Assembly (NCBI GenBank): GCA_034423775.1
Contig: CP139918.1
Span: 2,480,001 to 2,544,000 of the forward strand
DNA length: 64,000 nucleotides
Direction: 5' to 3'
Source of the DNA: Alphaproteobacteria bacterium US3C007
GTDB taxonomy: Bacteria; Pseudomonadota; Alphaproteobacteria; Rhodobacterales; Rhodobacteraceae
In this document: positions 43,746 to 52,976 of the stretch, piece by piece
How the letters are laid out: each line of letters starts with the position of its first letter
Numbering within the stretch: position 1 is the stretch's first letter
Translations under genes and position numbers: made by a program
The notes under the pieces: generated by a model
Databases searched by the model: none
The model's input: only the letters and a program-made list of their open reading frames with translations
Told to the model about the DNA's origin: nothing

Positions 43746-44633
43746 TCAATCGGCGAAGCCGTACAGTTTCTTGGGGTTCTCAATCAAAATTTGGTCGCGC
43801 GTTTTTTCATCGCTGACCACGCGATAAAATGCATCCATCAAAGACCCTGCATCGGGCATTTCAGCGCCGTTGAGCATGATATGGGGCCAATCTGACCCCC
43901 ATAGGCAGCGTTCTGGATTTGCGCGTACCAGCTTTGAAACAATTTCATCCGTATCAAAATAAGGCGCGTTTGCCAACCGGTAGAGGCCTGACAATTTGAT
44001 CCAAACCTTGCCGCTATCTAACATATGATACAGCGTCTCAAGCCCGGCATTGCCTGTCCCAAGCGTTAAGTCGGGCCATCCGATATGATCAAAACACACA
44101 GGCACGGATAGGCTTTGCAGGTCGGGTTGTAATTCGTTCATGTGCAGATGGGCGTGCATAAGCATTTGAATATGCAAGCCCCGATCGGCCAGTTTGGGCG
44201 CCATTGCTTTGGCGCCTTTCCAGCTTAAAACACCCCCGTGGACGTAATTCAGCCGCACGCCAGCCATGTTCCAGGCTACGAATTGGTCAAGATCGGCTTC
44301 TGAAGCCTGATCGGGAAGCAAGCCAATGCCACGAAAACCTGCGCCCATTTCGCGCAGGGCCGCCACGGTTACGCTATTATCGGTGCCGTAAAAAATTGAA
44401 TGCACGATAACCCCGCGGGTGCAGCCTAAATTTTCAAGATGGCGACGATACAGCCCGATCCATTCTTGAAATTTATAACCGCTTGGGGGGTCTTCCGCGC
44501 GGCCCTCATAAAGCGGGAATTCATTTGCGGCAGCTAAAAGGTGCACATGCGTGTCGCAACTGCCCGGCCGCGCCTTTTTATGGGGGGCGCGCGCCAAGGC
44601 TGGCGCGGGCGCGGTTGGCTTAGGGCTGGACAT
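43746..44633 (-). CDS. Amidohydrolase (2-pyrone-4,6-dicarboxylate lactonase-like)
   Basis: Metal-dependent hydrolase of 295 residues, amidohydrolase-2 group (COG3618). The beta-1 motif CDTHVHLL follows a Lys/Pro/Ala-rich N-terminus. GVRLNYVHGG, CFDHIGWPD, WIKLSGLYR and the final WGSDWPH aspartate complete the site. Closest in pattern are LigI-type lactonases and predicted dicarboxylate hydrolases of aromatic catabolism. Its ATG lies inside the DNA ligase gene, a 14-nt overlap with the ligase stop, indicating translational coupling to unrelated DNA-repair genes. No aromatic-pathway neighbours are present, so the substrate stays open. Confidence 0.84.
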   Translation of the reverse strand: MSSPKPTAPAPALARAPHKKARPGSCDTHVHLLAAANEFPLYEGRAEDPPSGYKFQEWIGLYRRHLENLGCTRGVIVHSIFYGTDNSVTVAALREMGAGFRGIGLLPDQASEADLDQFVAWNMAGVRLNYVHGGVLSWKGAKAMAPKLADRGLHIQMLMHAHLHMNELQPDLQSLSVPVCFDHIGWPDLTLGTGNAGLETLYHMLDSGKVWIKLSGLYRLANAPYFDTDEIVSKLVRANPERCLWGSDWPHIMLNGAEMPDAGSLMDAFYRVVSDEKTRDQILIENPKKLYGFAD

Positions 44634-46212
44634 GAAGCATTTCCTTTAAGTCGGCCAGGGTATTTGCATCCTCTGGTTTTTTATCACCGCGCCAGCGTGC
44701 CATACGCGGAAAGCGCAGTGCAATACCTGATTTATGACGCGTGCTTTCTTGGATGCCTTCAAAGGCTATTTCGAAAACGTGCTGCGGCGTGACCTGGCGT
44801 ACGGGGCCAAATCTTTGCAGCGTATTTTTGCGCACCCAGGCGGTAATTTTGCGAAATTCGGCATCGCTTAGGCCCGAATAGGCTTTGGTAAAGGGCACGA
44901 GCGCTGGACCATCCCATACAGCAAAGGTGAAATCAGTATACAGATTGGCGCGTCGCCCATGTCCGGCCTGAGCATAGATCATCACGCCATCAATGGTGCG
45001 CGGATCTAGCTTCCATTTCCACCAATGCCCCTTTTTGCGCCCCGCGATGTAGGGGCTCTGGCGTGATTTTATCATCAAACCTTCCGCAAGCGTAGATCGC
45101 GCGTCGTCCCGATATGTTGCCAAATCCCCCCAGCTCTTTGCTGGAAGTGAGCGTGAAGGGATGATCACATCCTGCGCATTGTGCGTTTGCAAAAGCGCCT
45201 CCAACGCAGACCGACGCTGCGCGAAGGGTTGCGCGCGTATATCGCTGCCTTTTTCCTCAAGCAGGTCATAGGCTAACAGCCGTATTGGCGCAGATTTGAG
45301 CAGGTTCGCCGGCACTGTTTTGCGCCCAAGTCGTTTTTGTAAAAGATGAAAGGGCAGGGGTTTATCATCTGCCCAAGCCAATAACTCTCCATCGATCACG
45401 GTGCCATGTGGCAGTTGTTCGGCCAAAGGGGCAAGCTCGGGAAACTGATTGTTCACCATCTCTTCACCGCGCGACCAGATGAAACAGTTTTTTTCGCGCA
45501 CCACCACTTGGGCGCGTATGCCGTCCCATTTCCATTCGGCGGACCACTCGCTTATGTCGCCCAGTTTTGTGGGCTCTGTGTCTAAGGCATGTGCAAGGCA
45601 AAACGGATAGGGGCGCGATAGATTGATACTGGCGTTTTGCGCAAGAATAAGATCTTCCCAGCTGGTCATTTGTGGATTCCACTGGCCCATTAATTTATGA
45701 GCGAGATCGGCGGCATCCTGTCCGGTTGCTTGGGCCAAAGCGCGCGTCATCAACTTTTGACTGACGCCGATGCGAAAGCCGCCCGTGATTAATTTATTGA
45801 ACACGAAACGCTCATACCCATCGCATTCTGTCCAAGCTGCAAGCATGAAGCCTTTGCGTGCAGCCAGATCCTGACCTTTCAAATTGAGAAGCGCTTGGAT
45901 CCATTGCTGAAGCGTTCGCGTTGATTTGTGCTGTGCAGGCGGCAGTAAAAGCGAAATAGTTTCGGCCAAATCACCCACAATATGATAGGTGTTTTCCAAC
46001 AGCCATAGCGGCAGCTCGGCGGCCTCGGCCGCCCAAATGCGCATCTCGGCGGTCGTGACGCTGCGCGCTGGCCTGCGGCCAGAAAATATAGCAATGCACC
46101 AGACGCGATCTTCTGGCGCGGCGCTTTTAAAATATTCAGATAGCGCTGCGAGCTTTGCGTTGGTTTGACTGGCTTCATCCAGTGTTTTGATCAGCTGCGC
46201 AAAGGCTTTCAT
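44620..46212 (-). CDS. ATP-dependent DNA ligase
   Basis: Ligase of 530 residues of the kind found with an MBL exonuclease in proteobacteria. A helical N-terminal DNA-binding domain (1-200) precedes the adenylation domain with motif I K228 in AEWKWDGIRAQ, IDGELLAW (motif III) and EGLMIKSRQSPY (motif IV). The OB domain carries the GHWWKWK motif V. It seals nicks with ATP, distinct from the housekeeping NAD ligase LigA. It overlaps the exonuclease gene by 4 nt. The ligase-associated helicase and phosphoesterase usually seen with it are not in this window. Confidence 0.92.
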   Translation of the reverse strand: MKAFAQLIKTLDEASQTNAKLAALSEYFKSAAPEDRVWCIAIFSGRRPARSVTTAEMRIWAAEAAELPLWLLENTYHIVGDLAETISLLLPPAQHKSTRTLQQWIQALLNLKGQDLAARKGFMLAAWTECDGYERFVFNKLITGGFRIGVSQKLMTRALAQATGQDAADLAHKLMGQWNPQMTSWEDLILAQNASINLSRPYPFCLAHALDTEPTKLGDISEWSAEWKWDGIRAQVVVREKNCFIWSRGEEMVNNQFPELAPLAEQLPHGTVIDGELLAWADDKPLPFHLLQKRLGRKTVPANLLKSAPIRLLAYDLLEEKGSDIRAQPFAQRRSALEALLQTHNAQDVIIPSRSLPAKSWGDLATYRDDARSTLAEGLMIKSRQSPYIAGRKKGHWWKWKLDPRTIDGVMIYAQAGHGRRANLYTDFTFAVWDGPALVPFTKAYSGLSDAEFRKITAWVRKNTLQRFGPVRQVTPQHVFEIAFEGIQESTRHKSGIALRFPRMARWRGDKKPEDANTLADLKEMLHVQP

Positions 46213-47231
46213 TCGGCGCTCTCTTCCTCAGGCAGCTCAGCCTCATCCCCCGTAAAATCGGTTTTTACGATGTTTGAATTATAGCCCTGTTCGTTCAGCC
46301 AATTGTTAAAGATGTCAGTGTAACCATGTGTAACATAGATGTTTTCTGCACCAGTTTCTTTGATTGCGGCGTTTAGGGCCGGCCAGTCCGCGTGATCGGA
46401 TAAAACAAAGCCCCGGTCAAAGCCACGCCGCCGCCGAATACCGCGCAGCGCCATCCAACCGCTTACAAACCCTGTTGACGTTTCGCCAAAACGTTTGGCC
46501 CAAGCGCTGCCAAATACCGAAGGGGGCGCCAAAATCAGCGCACCGCGCTGCGCTTTGCGATCCATATCGGGCATAATTTTCTGAGTTTTGGGAAGATCAA
46601 AGCCCTGATCGCGCAAGATCTGATTTGTGGCTTCTGTGGCGCTGTGCGTCAAGATTGGACCGATATTGGCATCCAAGCCGCATAGCAAGCGCTGCGCCTT
46701 GCCCAGACCGTAGGCACCCAGAATGCAGCATTTGCCGGCTTTGGCAGTTTCTGCCCACCAAGTGTTAATCTGATCAAAAATGGTGTTTTGAGGCTGCCAT
46801 TGAAACGCCGGAAGGCCAAAGGTACATTCGCTAATAAAACTATGACATTTCAGTGGCTCAAAAGGGGTTGTTAATCCATCATTTTCGATTTTATAATCGC
46901 CAGATACCACCCATATTTCACCTGCAACCTCAATACGAATTTGGGCAGAGCCAGGGATATGGCCGGCGGGGTGAAACGAAACCAGCGCATCTTTAATCTG
47001 TCTGGTTTCTCCATAGCGGACGGTTTCCAATACGGGATTGTTTAAGCGATGCGATATCACAGGGGCAGCAATATCCGTGCTGAGATATCTGCTATGCCCA
47101 GGGCGGGCGTGATCGGCATGACCATGCGTGAGAAGGGCGCGTTCCACGGGGCGCCACGGGTCAATGTAAAACTCTCCGGCAGGGCAATATATCCCGCGAC
47201 CTGTGAAACGAAGAAGTGCTGATTTGCTCAT
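46209..47231 (-). CDS. Ligase-associated MBL-fold DNA exonuclease
   Basis: Metallo-beta-lactamase-fold protein of 340 residues similar to SNM1/CPSF-type nucleases. The metal motif HGHADHARPG supplies H36, H38, D40 and H41. HPAGHIPGSAQI and VVSGDYK supply further ligands, and the C-terminal LSDHADWPAL is the beta-CASP histidine motif. These proteins are encoded with ATP-dependent DNA ligases and act in DNA repair as 5' exonucleases. It is the first gene of a three-gene minus-strand operon with the ligase and amidohydrolase. The gap to the divergent aldolase gene is 88 nt. Confidence 0.92.
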   Translation of the reverse strand: MSKSALLRFTGRGIYCPAGEFYIDPWRPVERALLTHGHADHARPGHSRYLSTDIAAPVISHRLNNPVLETVRYGETRQIKDALVSFHPAGHIPGSAQIRIEVAGEIWVVSGDYKIENDGLTTPFEPLKCHSFISECTFGLPAFQWQPQNTIFDQINTWWAETAKAGKCCILGAYGLGKAQRLLCGLDANIGPILTHSATEATNQILRDQGFDLPKTQKIMPDMDRKAQRGALILAPPSVFGSAWAKRFGETSTGFVSGWMALRGIRRRRGFDRGFVLSDHADWPALNAAIKETGAENIYVTHGYTDIFNNWLNEQGYNSNIVKTDFTGDEAELPEEESAE

Positions 47232-47319
47232 CGTTCAAACATAGATCAAAGCTGGGCTGCGGCCACCCTTGCATCTGCAAGATCGCCGCGTACACTGCGC
47301 GAAAAAAATGGGGTATAAA

Positions 47320-48090
47320 ATGTCACGCATATCGAATTTTCGACAAAAAATGTTATCGGGGGCGCCTTTAGCGGGAACCTTCTTGAAAACACCACATTAT
47401 ATTATGATTGAGGTTTTGGCGCAGTCTGGGTTAGATTTTTTATGTTTGGATGCCGAACACGCGCCGTTTGATCGGGGCGCCATGGATCAATGTATTGCCG
47501 TTGCAACCGCGCTTGATTTCCCAATTTTGATTCGGGTGGGTGATGGCAGCGAGCGCGAAATTTTACAGGCTTTAGATTATGGAGCCGTTGGCATTGTTGT
47601 GCCTCATGTTGACAGCGTTGAAAAAGCGCAGTCGATTGCCCGTATGGCGCGCTTCGGGCATCGCGGTCGGGGTTATGCCGGATCGACGCGCTGGGCCGGT
47701 TATGCCACGCAATCAATGCCTGACCTTTTACAAAAGTCGCGTGATGAAACTGTTGTGATCGCCCAGGTGGAAGAGCCAGAGGCGGTTCTAGTTGCGAAGG
47801 ATCTTGCGTCAATCGAGGGGATTGATGGTCTGTTTGTTGGGCCGGCTGATTTATCGGTTGGCTATGGTAAAACTGATCAAACCAGTGAGGAATTGCAAGC
47901 GGCATTGCGCAGTGTGGGCGAGGCGGCGCGCGCCTCGAACAAGGCGTATATGAGCTTTGTGGGCACTGTAGAGCAAGCCGCAGAATGGCGCGAGAAATAT
48001 GGCTTAACGGTGTTTTTTGTGGCCTCTGAGCATAATTGGCTGCGCGCTGGCGCTGCTGCGGTTGCCAAAGGCGTGCATAAGCTCACTTAA
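47320..48090 (+). CDS. HpcH/HpaI family aldolase
   Basis: Class II metal-dependent aldolase of 256 residues, the standard HpaI length. Motifs are GTFLKTPHYIMIEVLAQSGLDF, CLDAEHAPFD with the catalytic histidine, RVGDG, the metal ligand glutamate in QVEEPEAV, and VGPADLSVGYG. It cleaves 4-hydroxy-2-oxo acids to pyruvate (or an oxoacid) plus an aldehyde. The start at 47320 is chosen to match the family; upstream codons to 47269 give an unrelated N-terminus. It is single, divergent from the repair operon. A sugar-acid or aromatic meta-cleavage substrate is possible. Confidence 0.88.
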   Translation: MSRISNFRQKMLSGAPLAGTFLKTPHYIMIEVLAQSGLDFLCLDAEHAPFDRGAMDQCIAVATALDFPILIRVGDGSEREILQALDYGAVGIVVPHVDSVEKAQSIARMARFGHRGRGYAGSTRWAGYATQSMPDLLQKSRDETVVIAQVEEPEAVLVAKDLASIEGIDGLFVGPADLSVGYGKTDQTSEELQAALRSVGEAARASNKAYMSFVGTVEQAAEWREKYGLTVFFVASEHNWLRAGAAAVAKGVHKLT

Positions 48091-48177
48091 AAACTGTTAA
48101 AAAGATCGCTTAGATTAGGCCGCCCCGCACGCCAGTAAGGGCTGGCCGACGAGCTTTTTGTACGCGTTGGTATCCCT

Positions 48178-48468
48178 TTACCCAAGCGCGCTGCCCAGCT
48201 GCATGGCAACGCCCATGTCACCATCAATGGTCAAACGTCCGCTCATGAAGGCAGATGCAGGATCTAAATCGCCGGCTAAGATATCTTGGAACGTCTCTGT
48301 ATTTGCTCGAAGCGTTACCTCTGCCTCTTCATCGCCGGCACGCACGCCTGCGGCGTCAATCATAATGCACCCTTCGCCGTCGATATCGAATTTAGCAGAA
48401 CCACCAAAAGAGGCTTCGCCCATTTTCTTTGTCAGGGCTAGGACAGCCTGTTCCAAAATTTCACTCAT
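48178..48468 (-). CDS. SCP2 sterol-binding domain protein
   Basis: Small protein of 96 residues forming one SCP2 domain: hydrophobic helix LEQAVLALTKKM, the strand GCIMIDAAGV, ADVTL-like AEVTLRANTETFQDILAGDLDPASAFMSGRL, and the final DGDMGVAMQL. Such stand-alone SCP2 proteins bind lipids or acyl-CoA; one GTG codon precedes the ATG at 48468. It lies convergent to the aldolase gene, divergent from the TPR gene 60 nt away. No partner genes indicate its ligand. Confidence 0.88.
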   Translation of the reverse strand: MSEILEQAVLALTKKMGEASFGGSAKFDIDGEGCIMIDAAGVRAGDEEAEVTLRANTETFQDILAGDLDPASAFMSGRLTIDGDMGVAMQLGSALG

Positions 48469-48528
48469 CACGAATTCCTTTTTGCCATTTTAACTAGAAT
48501 AAAGTGACCCATCCACTATCTTATCCCT

Positions 48529-49089
48529 ATGGAGAGTTTTCGAACAACAATCAAATGCCTTGTTGCCTCAGGCTTCATTTCTGTTTGTGCAACGCTTTGC
48601 TCAGCGGATAGCTCGGATCAAATCAGGCTTTTGTACAATGAGTTGGCGGCGTCTGACCAAGAAAAGTTTGCCGCGATAGAGCGAGAAATAAAGCAGCTTT
48701 GGTCTTTGTCGGGCTCGCCTGGCGTTGATTTGCTCTACAAGCGCGGCGAAAACAGTTTTAAAGCGCAGCGGTTCGATGTGGCGGCGCAGCATTTTGGTGC
48801 CGTGATTGAAATGGCGCCACAGTTTGCTTCAGGATGGTATGGGCGCGCCCGCGCCTATCATCACCTTGGCTATTTCGGCCCCGCTATAGAAGATTTGCAA
48901 GCCGCCCTGAGGCTTGATGCCTTGCATTATCCGTCTCTGGTGCTTCTGGGCCAAATTTTTGAGCATTTTGAACGTCCTGATCTTGCCTTTACCGCCTATT
49001 CCAAGGTTCTGACTATACATCCGTTTTTAGAAGACGTAGAAAGCGCCAGAGATCGCGTTGCATCGGCGACCGGCGAGAAAACGCTTTAA
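48529..49089 (+). CDS. Secreted TPR-repeat protein
   Basis: Protein of 186 residues with a signal peptide (about 1-25, cysteines in ATLCSAD) and at least two tetratricopeptide repeats at about 66-165, the clearest being FVAAQHFGAV-like and SGWYGRARAYHHLGYFGPAIEDL. Such proteins assemble periplasmic complexes. It is 14 nt upstream of the helicase gene, so the two share a transcript. The conserved combination with the helicase in Rhodobacterales is from memory and not tested. Confidence 0.78.
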   Translation: MESFRTTIKCLVASGFISVCATLCSADSSDQIRLLYNELAASDQEKFAAIEREIKQLWSLSGSPGVDLLYKRGENSFKAQRFDVAAQHFGAVIEMAPQFASGWYGRARAYHHLGYFGPAIEDLQAALRLDALHYPSLVLLGQIFEHFERPDLAFTAYSKVLTIHPFLEDVESARDRVASATGEKTL

Positions 49090-49103
49090 TCCTAGAGGGT
49101 AAG

Positions 49104-52013
49104 ATGCAGCAATCTGCGCGGGTGGTCGCCGTTCTAGGGCCCACAAATACCGGTAAAACCCATTACGCCATTGAACGCATGCTCGCCCATCGTACTGGAA
49201 TTATTGGCTTGCCATTGCGGCTTTTGGCACGTGAGGTCTACGATAAAATTGTTGCCCTGCGCGGTCCATCAGTTGTGGCACTGGTCACTGGCGAAGAGCG
49301 GATCGTACCTCCACGCACCAAATATTGGATCTGTACCGTCGAATCCATGCCGCAGGCGATGGGGGTGGATTTTGTGGCGATTGATGAAGTGCAGCTCTGT
49401 GCAGATCCTGAACGCGGTCACGTGTTTACCGATCGCATAATTAACATGCGCGGCTTGCATGAAACGCTGTTTCTGGGCGCCGGCACGATGCGAAAGGTGA
49501 TTTCAGAATTGGTGCCAGAGGCGCAATTTATGCGGCGGGACCGTCTGAGCACGCTCAGTTATACGGGCTCCAAAAAAATCAGCAGAATGCCCGCCCGCAG
49601 CGCAATTGTGTGCTTTTCAGTTGATAATCTGTATGCCATCGCCGAATTGATCCGGCGCCAGAAGGGCGGTGCAGCAGTGGTGATGGGGGCGTTGAGCCCG
49701 CGCACAAGAAACGCGCAGGTGGAGCTGTATCAAAACGGAGATGTTGATTATCTAGTGGCAACGGATGCGATTGGTATGGGGTTGAACTTGGATATCGACC
49801 ACGTGGCTTTTGCAGGCTTGTCAAAGTTTGATGGCCGCCGGATGCGTGATTTGGCGCCAAATGAATTGGGGCAAATCGCCGGCCGCGCGGGGCGCGGGAT
49901 GTCGGATGGCAGTTTTGGGGTGACGGGCGAGGCACCTCCGCTTGACGAGGGCATGGCGGCTGCAATTGTTGAAAATCGCTTCACACCGATTTCGAAATTG
50001 CAATGGCGCAATTCTGATTTGAATTTTTCTTCGATCGATGCGTTGATGCACAGCCTGTCTATATCATCTCAAGATGATCTTTTGGTAAAAGCTCGGGAAG
50101 CCGATGATTACCTTGCGCTGCAGGCCCTATGGCAAAGCGAAGATATTCGCCAACAAATGCAGCATCCAGAGCATGTGCGCCTGCTTTGGGATATTTGCCG
50201 AATTCCTGATTTTCGCGGGATAAGCTTGGCCGAACATGTCAGCTTACTCAGCAGTGTTTTCGGGCATTTACAGGGCAATAGGCATTTGCCGAATGATTGG
50301 CTTGCGGGGCATCTCAAACGCATTGATCGCGTGGAGGGTGATATTGATACATTGTCAATGCGATTGGCTTTTGTGCGCACTTGGACATATGTCAGCCAAA
50401 GAAGTGGTTGGGTAGATGACGAAAATCATTGGCGTGAGACGACGCGCGCTGTAGAAGATAGATTATCGGACGCGCTGCATATGCGTTTGACGCAGCGGTT
50501 TGTGGATCGAAGAACCTCGGTGCTGTTGCGCAGGTTGAACCAGAAGGAGGCCCTGTTGGCCGAAGTGAATGAAAATAGTGAGGTGACCGTCGAAGGAGAA
50601 TTCGTTGGTCGGCTTGAAGGGTTTCAGTTTCGTCAAGATAAAGACGCGACCGGGCAAGAAGCAAAGACCATCAAATCTGCGGCTTTACAGGCCCTGACGC
50701 CGCATTTTCATCTGCGGGCGGATCGATTTTACAACGCGCCGGATACAGAAATTGATTTTACTGAGCAAGGCGGCCTTTTGTGGGGAACGCAGGCGATCGG
50801 CAAATTGGTGTCCGGAGATGATATTTTAAAACCACGGATCACGGTGTTCGTGGATGATGAGGCCGGCGCCGATGTGACGCAAAAAGTACAGCGGCGGTTG
50901 CAGCATTTTATTGATCGCAAGATCGCTAGCCTGTTTGAGCCGCTGATAAATTTACAACGTGATGAAACCCTAACGGGTTTGGCGCGGGGCTTTGCCTATC
51001 GCATGGTTGAGGGGTTTGGAATTCTACCGCGCGCGCAAGTTGCCGAAGATGTGAAATCTTTGGATCAAGATGCGCGCGGGGCATTGCGCAAACATGGGGT
51101 GCGTTTCGGTCAATTTACCGTGTTTATGCCCTTGCTGCTGAAACCCGCCCCCACCCGCTTGCGGTTGGTCTTATGGTCGCTTTCCAAGGGGCTGCAAACC
51201 TTTTCCGAAGCGCCGCCCCCCGGTTTGGTGACGGTTCCCGTCGATGCCCATGCGGAAAGCGGGCATGATACGATTTGTGGCTATCGCAACGCGGGCACCC
51301 GCGCCATTCGCATCGATATGCTGGAGCGTTTGGCAGATATGCTGCGCGGCGAAAACAGCCGGACCGGGTTTGAAGCGAAAGCAGATATGCTATCGATTAC
51401 CGGAATGACCTTGGAGCAATTTGCCGATTTGATGCAAGGTCTTGGTTATCAGGCGGCGAAGGCGGAACGCGTAAAAACCAAGGCTGCCCAAGATCCAGTA
51501 GCCAGCGCAACGCCTGAGGTGGATAAACCCGAAATAGCCGCCGATTTGCCTGAGAAGGTGGCGTCCGAACCTGTGGATGCGGCGCAAGAGGCGGCATTGG
51601 ACGTCAACCCCGCGAAGGTCGAGCCGAGCGCTGCGGAAGCGCTTTCTTCGGGCTCAGAGCGGACGGAGACGCTGCACGAGGAAGAGCAGCCCGCAGCTTC
51701 GATAGCGCAGGCAGATAGCCAATCAGCGCCCGCGCAATCACAAAGCGCTGAGACCATAGAGCCAGAGTTGGAAGTGTTCTATACATTCACCTGGGGGCAT
51801 GTGGCTAAAAAACAAAGCCCGCCCAGGCATAATAAACCGAAACACCGCGCGGGTGATGAAAAGCAGACGCGCAAATCGAAGGGCAAGCAAAAACCATCGC
51901 GCGATAAAAAAGGCCCCAAAAATTTTGCAGCCAAGCCAGAAAAAACGCAGAAAATTGATCCAGATAACCCGTTTGCAGCTGCGTTGATGGGGTTAAAAAC
52001 GCAGGATCGCTAA
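49104..52013 (+). CDS. Suv3-like DEXH RNA helicase (MgpS type)
   Basis: Superfamily 2 helicase of 969 residues. Walker A GPTNTGKT is at 12-19, the DEVQ box at 94-97, and motif VI QIAGRAGRG at about 257. This pattern matches mitochondrial Suv3 and the alphaproteobacterial helicase-related family, acting on RNA. The middle (450-700) is family-specific. A low-complexity Ala/Glu/Pro-rich stretch (about 795-890) leads to a Lys/Arg-rich tail, probably for RNA or degradosome contacts. It is followed 2 nt later by the S4 protein gene, supporting a role in RNA or ribosome metabolism. Confidence 0.9.
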   Translation: MQQSARVVAVLGPTNTGKTHYAIERMLAHRTGIIGLPLRLLAREVYDKIVALRGPSVVALVTGEERIVPPRTKYWICTVESMPQAMGVDFVAIDEVQLCADPERGHVFTDRIINMRGLHETLFLGAGTMRKVISELVPEAQFMRRDRLSTLSYTGSKKISRMPARSAIVCFSVDNLYAIAELIRRQKGGAAVVMGALSPRTRNAQVELYQNGDVDYLVATDAIGMGLNLDIDHVAFAGLSKFDGRRMRDLAPNELGQIAGRAGRGMSDGSFGVTGEAPPLDEGMAAAIVENRFTPISKLQWRNSDLNFSSIDALMHSLSISSQDDLLVKAREADDYLALQALWQSEDIRQQMQHPEHVRLLWDICRIPDFRGISLAEHVSLLSSVFGHLQGNRHLPNDWLAGHLKRIDRVEGDIDTLSMRLAFVRTWTYVSQRSGWVDDENHWRETTRAVEDRLSDALHMRLTQRFVDRRTSVLLRRLNQKEALLAEVNENSEVTVEGEFVGRLEGFQFRQDKDATGQEAKTIKSAALQALTPHFHLRADRFYNAPDTEIDFTEQGGLLWGTQAIGKLVSGDDILKPRITVFVDDEAGADVTQKVQRRLQHFIDRKIASLFEPLINLQRDETLTGLARGFAYRMVEGFGILPRAQVAEDVKSLDQDARGALRKHGVRFGQFTVFMPLLLKPAPTRLRLVLWSLSKGLQTFSEAPPPGLVTVPVDAHAESGHDTICGYRNAGTRAIRIDMLERLADMLRGENSRTGFEAKADMLSITGMTLEQFADLMQGLGYQAAKAERVKTKAAQDPVASATPEVDKPEIAADLPEKVASEPVDAAQEAALDVNPAKVEPSAAEALSSGSERTETLHEEEQPAASIAQADSQSAPAQSQSAETIEPELEVFYTFTWGHVAKKQSPPRHNKPKHRAGDEKQTRKSKGKQKPSRDKKGPKNFAAKPEKTQKIDPDNPFAAALMGLKTQDR

Positions 52014-52015
52014 GT

Positions 52016-52387
52016 GTGGCAGAGGCGGATCGAATACGGTTGGATAAATGGCTGTTTTTTGCGCGTTTTTTCAAGACACGCAGCCTCAGCAGTAAACAGA
52101 TTGAAGCGGGCCATATACGCGTGAACGCTGCAAAAGTTCTGAAGCCGGCAACCAGTATTTCGGTCGGACAGGTTCTAACTGTTGTGCAAAGCCGTTCTGT
52201 GCGCGTTGTCGAAGTTTTAGCCTTGGGGCATCGTCGTGGACCGGCTAGCGAGGCTCAGTTGCTCTATCGCGATTTAACGCCAAAGCAAGACCCCGAAAAC
52301 CCAGCGCCGGGGCAGGATCGAAAAGGGCGCCCCACCAAACGAGAACGCCGCGCGCTGCGTAATTTTCGCAATGATTGGCTTGAATGA
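52016..52387 (+). CDS. S4-domain RNA-binding protein (Hsp15/HslR-like)
   Basis: Protein of 123 residues with an S4 RNA-binding domain at about 6-65 (IRLDKWLFFARFFKTRSLSSKQIEAG and GHIRVNAAKVLKPATSISVG) and a basic tail ending in KRERRALRNFRND. HslR relatives bind free 50S subunits carrying nascent chains. GTG at 52016 is the start, 2 nt after the helicase stop, so translation is probably coupled. It precedes the ferredoxin gene by 56 nt. Confidence 0.88.
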   Translation: MAEADRIRLDKWLFFARFFKTRSLSSKQIEAGHIRVNAAKVLKPATSISVGQVLTVVQSRSVRVVEVLALGHRRGPASEAQLLYRDLTPKQDPENPAPGQDRKGRPTKRERRALRNFRNDWLE

Positions 52388-52443
52388 TTCTTTCGACTGC
52401 TCTAGCTAAGGGTTTGGAAGATATGTGAAATGGACAGCGACGA

Positions 52444-52782
52444 ATGACCTATATTGTGAATGACAGTTGCATTGGCTGCAAATATACCGACTGCGTTGAA
52501 GTTTGCCCGGTGGATTGTTTTTACGAGGGTGAGAACATGTTGGTTATTCACCCTGATGAATGTATAGATTGCGGCGTTTGTGAGCCTGAATGCCCCGCAG
52601 ATGCCATCCGTCCTGACACCGAGCCTGATATGGAGAAATGGGTCGAATTTAATCGCAAATACTCGATCCTCTGGCCGGTGATTATAACCAAAAAAGATCC
52701 ACTTCCAGACGCTGAAGAGCGCGATGGTGAAACCGGAAAGCTTGAAAAATACTTTTCTGAGGCTGCTGGCGAAGGCGGATAA
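52444..52782 (+). CDS. fdxA: Seven-iron ferredoxin FdxA
   Basis: Ferredoxin of 112 residues with two cluster motifs. C9, C17 and C50 fit the 3Fe-4S site, and C21, C40, C43 and C46 the 4Fe-4S site, within [18 protein letters not shown] and [14 protein letters not shown]12 and C25 are extra. The C-terminal half ([20 protein letters not shown]) is typical of proteobacterial FdxA. It carries low-potential electrons in the cytoplasm, partner unknown. It lies between the S4 and CarD genes, a common alphaproteobacterial order. Confidence 0.94.
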   Translation: MTYIVNDSCIGCKYTDCVEVCPVDCFYEGENMLVIHPDECIDCGVCEPECPADAIRPDTEPDMEKWVEFNRKYSILWPVIITKKDPLPDAEERDGETGKLEKYFSEAAGEGG

Positions 52783-52976
52783 ACGCCACCAAAACCCATC
52801 TCTGGTGCCAAGGTTGATTTTGTGCTATGAACACGATCGAAAGCATGTACGAGCAGCGAAAAGTGGTGTGATACCCTGCATCTAATCATCCTAGTTGAGA
52901 CTATGTTAAAAGAAGCCGAATGTTTTAGGCTTGTTGATCTGCTCGGCCAAAGAGAACCGCAAGAAAGGTAAACTGA

